From assembly GCA_963668185.1 (NCBI GenBank), contig OY764162.1:806001-870000 (forward strand): a stretch of DNA of 64,000 bases. Direction: 5' to 3'. A model generated the notes under the pieces. That model saw nothing but the letters and a program-made list of their open reading frames with translations, did no database searches and was not told the DNA's origin. Position 1 is the first letter of the stretch, and each line of letters starts with the position of its first letter. This DNA is from G963668185 sp963668185. Its GTDB lineage: Bacteria > Chloroflexota > Dehalococcoidia > Lucifugimonadales > G963668185. Of the stretch, positions 58,391 to 64,000 are shown one piece after another. A program made the translations under genes and the position numbers.

Positions 58391-58449
58391 TCCCCTATCG
58401 CTTCGCCGGTAGGGTCGAGACCGCCCTTGCGGCGGTCTCTGTCTTTGTC
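58391..58449. repeat. 59-bp hairpin repeat, copy B (NYN leader)
   Basis: Second copy of the unit at 58260, 131 bp apart. Its GAGACCGCC/GGCGGTCTC stem (58417-58439) and TGTCTTTGTC tail end 12 bp before the NYN start at 58462, leaving no room for a separate promoter. Confidence 0.85.
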
Positions 58450-58461
58450 TGAGATTAGCGA

Positions 58462-59091
58462 TTGATCACCAACCTCTACATCGACGGGTTCAATCTTTAC
58501 TACCGTGCCCTTAAGGACTCACCGTTCAGATGGCTTGACCTGCGCAAGCTAGCCGCTAACCTCTTCCCAAACGACAACATCCACAGGGTCTGCTACTTCA
58601 CTGCCAGACTTGACGCTCGTCCAAGTAACCCAGGCCAACCACGCCGGCAACTGATCTACCTGAGAGCCTTGGACACCCTGCCGAACCTCGAAATTCACTA
58701 CGGTGCCTTCCGGTCCGGCACACAGCGCCGCCCACTGGCTGAGCAGGTCTCAGGCCTGCCGAGACACGTTCTTGTAAGAGACTCGGAAGAGAAGGGATCG
58801 GACGTGAATCTTGCCACCCGTCTCTTGGTGGACGGCTTCAACGGAGAGTACGAACAGGCGGCGGTCGTATCCAACGACGCGGACTTCGCCGGCGCCATGC
58901 GATATGTGAGAGACGGCCTAGGCCTGCGCGTCACTCTCGTCAACCCGGACTCCAAGAGAGTCAGTTCTAAAGAGTTAGCAGAGGCTGCGACTTACGTAAA
59001 ACGACTTTGGAAGAGCCACCTGAGGCGCAGCCTGCTTCCCGATACCCTCACTGACGACATCGGTACCATCACCAAGCCCCGCGGCTGGTAA
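58462..59091 (+). CDS. NYN-domain protein, putative RNase (second copy)
   Basis: This 209-residue protein has the NYN core: ITNLYIDGFNLYY, GSDVNLATRLLVDG and AAVVSNDADFAGAMRYV, with catalytic-type Asp residues in each. It is shorter than the NYN gene at 18620 and of a different subgroup. The TTG start at 58462 lies directly after a hairpin/T-rich unit and has no clear SD, so expression may depend on the leader or on readthrough. Neighbours are decayed genes and a nuclease-methyltransferase. The target is unknown. Confidence 0.83.
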   Translation: MITNLYIDGFNLYYRALKDSPFRWLDLRKLAANLFPNDNIHRVCYFTARLDARPSNPGQPRRQLIYLRALDTLPNLEIHYGAFRSGTQRRPLAEQVSGLPRHVLVRDSEEKGSDVNLATRLLVDGFNGEYEQAAVVSNDADFAGAMRYVRDGLGLRVTLVNPDSKRVSSKELAEAATYVKRLWKSHLRRSLLPDTLTDDIGTITKPRGW

Positions 59092-59441
59092 CGCACGCCG
59101 ATTCCGCGCACCCGCCCAGGACGTTGAGGGCGAAGCCGCCGCAAGCCGTCGCCCCACACCCCCACATCGACCGCGCCACATTTCGACCCACCCTCTCCCA
59201 CTCAGCACCCAGCCGGTAACCAAAACGTGTTCATCCAAACCCATCCAGTCCCACCCAGTCCCACCCGTTCCCTTCACTCCGACCCCACCGTAGGGCCGAA
59301 ACCCGCGCGCCCTAACCCCGCCGTAGGGGCGCTTCGCGAAGCGCCCTTCCCCCGCTCGCCCTGAGCCCGTCGAAGGGGACCGTCAAACCATAAACGCACC
59401 GGCCCCTTCCCTTCTGCGAACGAGCGTGCTATTATAGACCC
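59092..59441. other. 350-bp gap rich in dispersed repeats
   Basis: No gene is visible. It contains direct CCATCCAGTCCCACC-type repeats (59235-59275), a perfect 20-bp palindrome centred in GGGCGCTTCGCGAAGCG (59327-59346; repeated at 61213-61232) and a GCTCGCCCTGAGCCCGTC copy of the main repeat family at 59354. Confidence 0.6.
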
Positions 59442-59525
59442 ATGATCGCAATAACACACATCCGAGGCGTACCGCAGCGCGGCCCAGCGCTGGCCCTCGC
59501 GCTCATTCGAGCCGCCCTCCTTGGC

Positions 59526-59648
59526 TGTCACAAAGTGTCACATCTCGTACGCAAATTGGCTTATGCAGGCATCATTTCGTACACATTTCGTCCCACGAGC
59601 GAACGCTCCCCAGATACGAAAAGTGACAGAATGTTACGGAACGTGACA
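59526..59648. promoter_or_regulatory. phased TGTCAC/GTGACA boxes
   Basis: TGTCAC occurs at 59526 and 59536 (10 bp apart), and its complement GTGACA at 59623 and 59643 (20 bp apart), in a stretch that is less GC-rich than its neighbours. The helical phasing and inverted arrangement suggest a protein-binding site (operator or recombinase arm sites) near the start of the DCC gene. Confidence 0.5.
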
Positions 59649-60095
59649 CATCTTTCAAAAGCCAGCCGCCGCGCTCGCCCCACCGTGCTACGCCTGCCCA
59701 GGTACCACCCGCCCACGAAGTCCGAGCGGCCGCCCGGCGAGCGCCTGCTGGTGTACGACGGCGAGTGCGGCTTCTGCAGCCGGTCCGCCGCGTTCGTGCG
59801 TCGAAGGGCGCGCGTGCCGGTGACGCTCGTGCCGTTCTCAGAGCTCGACGGCTGGCCCGTGCTAACGACGCTGGACCCCGAGCAGGTCGCCCGCAGCTCC
59901 CACTACGTCACGCCCGAAGGCGTCGAGTACCACGGCGGCGAGAGCATCACCCGCTCGCTGCGCCTCGTCCCGTTCGGCGCAGCCGCCGCGCCCCTCGATC
60001 TGTGGGGCCTCGCCCTGCTGCGCGAGTTGCTGTACGCGCTCGTCGCCGGAAACCGCTCGCTCCTCTCAGTTCCGTTCACCCTGACCCCGCCGTAG
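59631..60095 (+). CDS. DCC-family thiol-disulfide oxidoreductase-like protein
   Basis: This protein of about 154 residues has the DCC signature LLVYDGECGFCSRSAAFVRRR (DxxCxxC) and a thioredoxin-like layout: VTLVPFSEL, YHGGESITRSLRLVPFGA and a last helix LLRELLYALVAGNR. The family is linked to thiol redox and electron-transport functions without an established substrate. The start is uncertain: ATG 59631 lies within the GTGACA-box region, GTG 59685 is another option, and the frame is open from 59442. Confidence 0.75.
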   Translation: MLRNVTHLSKASRRARPTVLRLPRYHPPTKSERPPGERLLVYDGECGFCSRSAAFVRRRARVPVTLVPFSELDGWPVLTTLDPEQVARSSHYVTPEGVEYHGGESITRSLRLVPFGAAAAPLDLWGLALLRELLYALVAGNRSLLSVPFTLTPP

Positions 60096-60156
60096 GGTAG
60101 TACAATAACGGCATCCTGTAGCCTCAGTGCCTGCCAGATCACAGCAAGGAGCGGTC

Positions 60157-61146
60157 ATGGAGCAACGGCAATTCGGAGACAGCGACCTCTACACCTCCCC
60201 CATCGGTTTCGGCACCTGGGAGATGAGCATCAACTCATACGGCCACATCGACGTGGACGAGGCGGCGGAGGCGGTCCGCCAGGCTATCGATCACGGCATC
60301 ACCCTATTCGACACCGCAGAGGTGTACGGCCCGTACCACTCTGAAGAGCTCCTGGCAAAGGCCCTCGGCGACAGAAGGAAGGACATCGTCCTCGTCAGCA
60401 AGGTCGGCTTCGATTACGACGACGAAGGCAAGAACCTGGGTCGCAACTCCAAGCACGACCACGTGATCGAGCGCACGGAGGGCTGTCTCCGCAGGCTGGA
60501 GACCGACTTCCTGGACCTGCTGCTGATCCACTGGCCCGATCACGACACGCCCTTTGAAGAGACGATGCGCGCCCTGAACAAGCTGAAGGACGACGGCAAG
60601 ATCCGCCACTACGGGGTGTCGAACTTCACGCCCGAAATGATGGACGAGTGCGAGAAGTACGGCCACCTCGCCGCCAACCAGGTCGGCTATCACATGTTCG
60701 ACCGCCGGATGGAGTCGGCAGTCCTGCCTTACTGCCTGGACAAGAAGATCGGGTTCATGGCGTACGGCTCGCTCGCGTTCGGCCTTCTAGCCGGCGCATT
60801 CACCCCGGAAACGACGTTCGGCGAAGGCGACTGGAGAAGCGGAGGCCTCGCGTTCGAACTGCCCCTGTTCCAGGAAGCGGAGTTCGCCAAGGAACTCAAG
60901 GTCGTCGAAAGGCTCAAGACCATCGCCGCCCGTTACGACAGATCGGTCGCGCAGCTTGCCATAGCCTGGACCGTCGGGCACCCGGCAGTGACCGTCGGCC
61001 TCGTCGGCATGCGCAACGAGCGTGAGCTAAAAGAAAACGTAGCCGCCGCCGGCTGGGAGCTGGACGCCGAAGTCCGCGAAGAGATAGACGCCATCTTCAC
61101 CGAAGAAGGCGTCCCCACCCACACAGACACGCCCCAAGCCATCTAA
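60157..61146 (+). CDS. aldo/keto reductase
   Basis: This 329-residue TIM-barrel reductase opens GDSDLYTSPIGFGTWEM. It has the catalytic FDTAEVYGPYHSEELL (Asp, Tyr), VLVSKVG (Lys), LLLIHWPDHDTPFEE (His), HYGVSNF and a late VTVGLVGMRNERELKENV NADPH-loop region. It reduces a carbonyl with NAD(P)H; substrates of this broad family cannot be read from sequence. AAGGAG lies 6 bases before ATG 60157. It is probably monocistronic; repeats fill the gap on its right (61147-61278). Confidence 0.92.
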   Translation: MEQRQFGDSDLYTSPIGFGTWEMSINSYGHIDVDEAAEAVRQAIDHGITLFDTAEVYGPYHSEELLAKALGDRRKDIVLVSKVGFDYDDEGKNLGRNSKHDHVIERTEGCLRRLETDFLDLLLIHWPDHDTPFEETMRALNKLKDDGKIRHYGVSNFTPEMMDECEKYGHLAANQVGYHMFDRRMESAVLPYCLDKKIGFMAYGSLAFGLLAGAFTPETTFGEGDWRSGGLAFELPLFQEAEFAKELKVVERLKTIAARYDRSVAQLAIAWTVGHPAVTVGLVGMRNERELKENVAAAGWELDAEVREEIDAIFTEEGVPTHTDTPQAI

Positions 61147-61157
61147 AGGGAAACCCC

Positions 61158-61263
61158 GTTCGCCCTGAGCCTGTCGAAGGGCCGAATTCCGTCCACCCTG
61201 ACCCCACCGTAGGGGCGCTTCGCGAAGCGCCCTTTCCCCGTTCGCCCTGAGCCTGTCGAAGGG
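61158..61263. repeat. dispersed repeats and 20-bp palindrome
   Basis: Two CGTTCGCCCTGAGCCTG copies, each followed by TCGAAGGG, begin near 61158 and 61239. They flank a copy of the palindrome containing GGGCGCTTCGCGAAGCG (61213-61232), which is also present at 59327-59346. They separate the convergent reductase and permease genes. Confidence 0.8.
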
Positions 61264-61278
61264 CCGAAGCGCCCCTCC

Positions 61279-63021
61279 CTAGCCGAGCCCGCTCACCGTC
61301 ACTGTGACGATGTTCACGCCGTGATACTTCTGGTGCCGCACCGAAGACGCGTAGTGCCTCAACAGCCGGAACGAAATCTCCCGCCCGTCCGTAATCTCCG
61401 GAGCGTCCCCCAGGTACGCGAGCTTGTCTTCTAGGTTCTCGCCCTCCGTGCCGGAGATGAACTCGAGCTCGGCCTCGCCGGCGCCCGCGCGGGCCAGCAC
61501 GACGAGCCGGCCCGCCCTGCCCTCTTCTTCTAACGCCCCGTCCTCCGACTCCAAGCTTGTGAGCGTCTCCTCGCCGACAAGTACCAGCCGTTCGGTCGAG
61601 GCCGCGTCCCAGCCGGCCCTCGAAGCAAAGCCCTGCAAGAACTCTCCTAGCCTCGGCAGGGAGTCCGGAGTCAACTCAACCTCCAGCCGCTGGCGGCGGG
61701 GGGCCGTTAGCTCCATGAACACCATCATGATGATCGCGACCAGCGCGCCGGAGGTCATGCCGTTCCCAAACAGCACTCCGAGGAAGCCCTCTCCAAGCAG
61801 GTCAGGGAAGATCCACTGGTTCTGGAAACCGACTCCGATCCAGAACGCCAGCCCCGTAACGGCGGCCTTCCTGTGATCGACGCCGTCCTGGATGACGATC
61901 CTCATGCCCTGAACGAACAGCAGCCCGATCAGCACCGTTATGTACGCCGCCGCCACCGGGCCCGGGATGGCTATCAGCAGGGCCGTGAACTTCGGGAAGA
62001 ACGCCAGCGCCAGGAACAGGGCGCCAATGACCACTCCGACGCGCCGGGCCCCGATGCCCGTGATCTCGGCCAGCGAAATGCTGGAAGAGTAGGTGGTGTT
62101 CGGCAGCGTCCCGAGCAGGCCGGACAGGAGGTTTCCCAGCCCGTCCGCATTCAACGCGCCCTGCACCACCCTGAAGTCGGTCGCCTGCGGGTTGCGCCTC
62201 GACACCCTCTGGATCGCCACTCCGTCGCCGACCGTCTCGATCGCGCCCACCAGCGTCACCACGATGAATGCCGGCAGGAGCGCCCCGAACGTGGCGTCCG
62301 GCGTCACGTCAAGGCCCGGCCAGGATCCAAAAGGAACGCCCACCCACGGCGCTTCGGCGATCTGATCGACGTCGTACAGCCCGAACGGCGCGCCCACGAC
62401 GCAGCCCACCACGATGCCGATGACCGGCGACCACAGCCGCAGCGCGGGAGGGCCGCGCAACACGAGCACGGCCACGGTCACTAGCGTGGCCAGCGCAGCG
62501 GCGGGAGCGGCGGCCGTCGATACGCCTTCCGGGGTCTCCCTCAGCGTGTCGAACACTATCGGCATCACCGTCGCCGCGATCAGCATGATCACCGTGCCGG
62601 ACACGACCGGAGTGAAGATGCGCCGGAGCAGCGAGAGCCGGGCGGCCATCGCGAACTGGAAGATCGACGATATGACGATCAGGCTCGCCATAGTGGACGG
62701 CCCGCCCTCAACGAGCGCCGCGACGCACACCGCGATGAACGCGCCGGACGTGCCCATGATGAGCACGTGCCCCGAGCCGATCCGGCCGACGCGGACAGCC
62801 TGGAGGATCGTCGTGGCCCCGCTCACTATCAGCGCCGCGAACACTCCCCATGACAGGTAGCCGTCCGGCTGGTCCGCGATGCGGAAGACGATGACCACCG
62901 TCAGGACGACGGGCGCAACGATCAGCAGCGCGGCCTGGAGACCCGCGCCGATGGCTACCGCGTGCGGCGGTATCTCATCCGGCTCGTATCGTACGTTGTC
63001 GCTCACGTTTGCCGATGCCAT
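61279..63021 (-). CDS. NCS2 nucleobase permease fused to an RsbW-like ATPase-fold domain
   Basis: This 580-residue protein. Residues 1 to about 440 are a xanthine/uracil permease with about 12-14 TM helices, including GAIETVGDGVAIQRVSRR (substrate-site helix 8 region) and LGNLLSGLLGTLPNTTYSSS (motif of helix 10). Residues about 450-580 are soluble: RLEVELTPDSLPRLGEFLQ, STERLVLVGEETLTSLE and EISFRLLRHYASSV. This is the N-box/G-box layout of HATPase_c_2 (RsbW-type) domains, though key Asn residues are not obvious. It lies 1 bp from the DUF1801 gene (stop 63023). The ATP-type domain may regulate transport. Confidence 0.83.
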   Translation of the reverse strand: MASANVSDNVRYEPDEIPPHAVAIGAGLQAALLIVAPVVLTVVIVFRIADQPDGYLSWGVFAALIVSGATTILQAVRVGRIGSGHVLIMGTSGAFIAVCVAALVEGGPSTMASLIVISSIFQFAMAARLSLLRRIFTPVVSGTVIMLIAATVMPIVFDTLRETPEGVSTAAAPAAALATLVTVAVLVLRGPPALRLWSPVIGIVVGCVVGAPFGLYDVDQIAEAPWVGVPFGSWPGLDVTPDATFGALLPAFIVVTLVGAIETVGDGVAIQRVSRRNPQATDFRVVQGALNADGLGNLLSGLLGTLPNTTYSSSISLAEITGIGARRVGVVIGALFLALAFFPKFTALLIAIPGPVAAAYITVLIGLLFVQGMRIVIQDGVDHRKAAVTGLAFWIGVGFQNQWIFPDLLGEGFLGVLFGNGMTSGALVAIIMMVFMELTAPRRQRLEVELTPDSLPRLGEFLQGFASRAGWDAASTERLVLVGEETLTSLESEDGALEEEGRAGRLVVLARAGAGEAELEFISGTEGENLEDKLAYLGDAPEITDGREISFRLLRHYASSVRHQKYHGVNIVTVTVSGLG

Positions 63022-63022
63022 A

Positions 63023-63496
63023 TCAAAACAGCTTTTCCCCGGGCAACTCCGACGCCTGCCGGATCCATCCCGCCACCAACTCTTCGTCTAACTGGTCATC
63101 CTCGTGAATATGGAAGTAGCGCACGTCGTCGTGCTTGGACTCGACCGGCGGAAGCGGACTGAGAGACGCGCCATTGAGGAAAGTGACCTTGATGTACCTC
63201 GTAAAGCAATGATAGCCGAGGAACCAGCCCTGGCCTTCGACGCCGTAGAAGGGCGTGTTCCACCTCACGGCCTTGCGGACGTCGGGCACGGTGCGCACGA
63301 TGAGGTCGTCGAGGCGGCGCCCTGCGTCGCTCTTCCAGCCGGGCATCGCGGCAATATACGCCTGCACCGGGGCGTCGCCGTCGGCCTTCGCTATCTGCGG
63401 GTTGCCGCCTGAAAGGAGCGCCGGCTTCGCGCCGTCCCCCTTGGTATCGGCGTTCTTTGCGGCTTTCGCTGGCTTCTCAGGCGGCTTGCGGACCAC
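63023..63496 (-). CDS. DUF1801 (YdhG-like) domain protein
   Basis: This protein of about 157 residues has a basic Lys/Ala-rich start (PPEKPAKAAKN) and a DUF1801 domain: AYIAAMPGWKSDAGRRLDDL, VRKAVRWNTPFYG, GYHCFTRYIKVTFLNG. The family is small and of unknown biochemical role. GTG at 63496 is preferred, with GGAG 8 bases upstream; GTG 63505 is an alternative. It precedes the permease by one base and is probably co-transcribed. A divergent lipoprotein gene lies to the right. Confidence 0.82.
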   Translation of the reverse strand: MVRKPPEKPAKAAKNADTKGDGAKPALLSGGNPQIAKADGDAPVQAYIAAMPGWKSDAGRRLDDLIVRTVPDVRKAVRWNTPFYGVEGQGWFLGYHCFTRYIKVTFLNGASLSPLPPVESKHDDVRYFHIHEDDQLDEELVAGWIRQASELPGEKLF

Positions 63497-63606
63497 TGCG
63501 TTCACTCCAATTCGCGCTTCACGCGTATGATACCCTCTTAGAGTATCAAAGCCACCCGAAAAGAGCGCCCGCAAATGCGCCCGCACCCAATCGCGAGGTC
63601 CTCACA

Positions 63607-64000
63607 AATGAAGCCCCTAATCGTTGCCTTACTGCTGATATGCCTTGCGGTTGCCGTGTCCGGTTGCGGCGACTCCGAGCCGGCCCCCGAGGGCGGTGAC
63701 AGCGTAGAACAGACCGCCTCGAACGGCGGGCAGTCCGCGGCATCCTCCGAAGACAGTTCAGACGACGACTCGGACGGCGGACAGTCATCGGCGGCATCCT
63801 CGGAGGACAGTTCAGACGACGACTCCGACAGCGACCATTCGTCGGCGTCTTCCTCGGAAGACAGTTCAGACGACGACTCCGACAGCGATCATTCGTCGGC
63901 GTCATCGGGAGACGACGACTCGGACAGCGACCATTCGTCGGCGTCATCGGGAGACATGGACTCCGACAGCGACGTCAACGGCGACTCCGGCGAGCACGCC
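63607..64000 (+). CDS. Ser/Asp-repeat lipoprotein, 3' end outside the window
   Basis: From ATG 63607 the frame gives MKPLIVALLLICLAVAVSGC, a lipoprotein signal with lipidation Cys20 (SGC lipobox). A low-complexity Ser/Asp/Glu/Gly/His chain follows: SSEDSSDDDSDGG, then SSEDSSDDDSDSDHSSAS, still open at the last base (131 codons seen). The DNA carries 54-bp tandem units (18 codons) beginning at 63752, 63806 and 63860. The acidic repeats resemble SD-repeat stalks of surface proteins and could bind cations. Any functional domain must lie beyond the window. Confidence 0.8.
63752..63947 (+). repeat. 54-bp tandem repeat within the lipoprotein gene
   Basis: GACAGTTCAGACGACGACT recurs at 63752, 63806 and 63860 with a 54-bp period, then shorter SSASSGDDDSDSDH-type units follow. 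The in-frame period (18 codons) allows length variation without frameshift. Confidence 0.85.

Overview
The window is GC-rich, compact bacterial DNA. Lipobox-bearing lipoproteins, a LivK-type binding protein, Rieske oxygenases, amidohydrolases and many short dispersed repeats (TTCGACAAGCTCAGGG and relatives) fit an uncultivated Chloroflexota genome of the SAR202/Dehalococcoidia kind. That assignment is an inference: there is no rRNA or other marker gene here. Non-ATG starts (GTG, TTG) with good Shine-Dalgarno (SD) sequences are common. I found no tRNA, rRNA or CRISPR array.

0-11 kb looks like a lipid (sterol or triterpenoid) tailoring and transport locus. It holds the C-terminal part of an FAD oxidoreductase, a GPP34-cytochrome P450 fusion, and a co-directional set on the minus strand: a KshA/DAF-36-type Rieske oxygenase, an MMPL/HAE3 RND exporter and an Erg6-like sterol C-methyltransferase. 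A divergent AcrB-type RND pump follows. 11-17.6 kb carries a plant-type leucine-rich-repeat surface protein, three tandem AIM24-family genes, a small lipoprotein and a branched-chain-type substrate-binding lipoprotein.

17.6-22 kb is an accessory island: HEPN protein, NYN RNase-like protein, glycine-rich membrane protein and AAA/DUF4143 ATPase. A 39-bp palindromic repeat sits just before the first and last start codons. 22-34 kb is mainly metabolic: VOC protein, homocysteine methyltransferase-like, PYROXD2-like, two zinc dehydrogenases (one frameshifted), ThuA-like, hexapeptide protein and a molybdenum hydroxylase large subunit. An IS5-family element and a 114-bp MITE with matching ends lie among them. 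A likely defence pair (AAA ATPase plus TOPRIM/DUF4276-like protein) lies at 34.4-36.2 kb beside a gene remnant.

36-54 kb holds hydrolases, a toxin-antitoxin (TA) pair, an RRM protein, a phosphotriesterase-like protein, an MFS exporter, a probable selenocysteine-containing peroxiredoxin fused to a cold-shock domain (in-frame TGA plus SECIS-like hairpin), eukaryote-type glutamine synthetase, hydroxypyruvate isomerase, an AceE/transketolase-like enzyme, PIG-L deacetylase, cyclophilin, and an envelope group (VWA-like, YtkA-like, thioredoxin-like). 54-59 kb is a second accessory zone with a Phd-VapC pair, a single-chain nuclease-adenine methyltransferase, two decayed genes, duplicated hairpin repeats and a second NYN gene. 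59-64 kb ends with DCC-family, aldo/keto reductase, NCS2 permease fused to an ATPase-like domain, DUF1801, and the start of a Ser/Asp-repeat lipoprotein.

The strongest candidates for new biology are the P450-SMT-Rieske-RND locus with its GPP34-P450 fusion, the Sec-peroxiredoxin/cold-shock fusion, and the HEPN/NYN island with its shared palindrome and leader hairpins.
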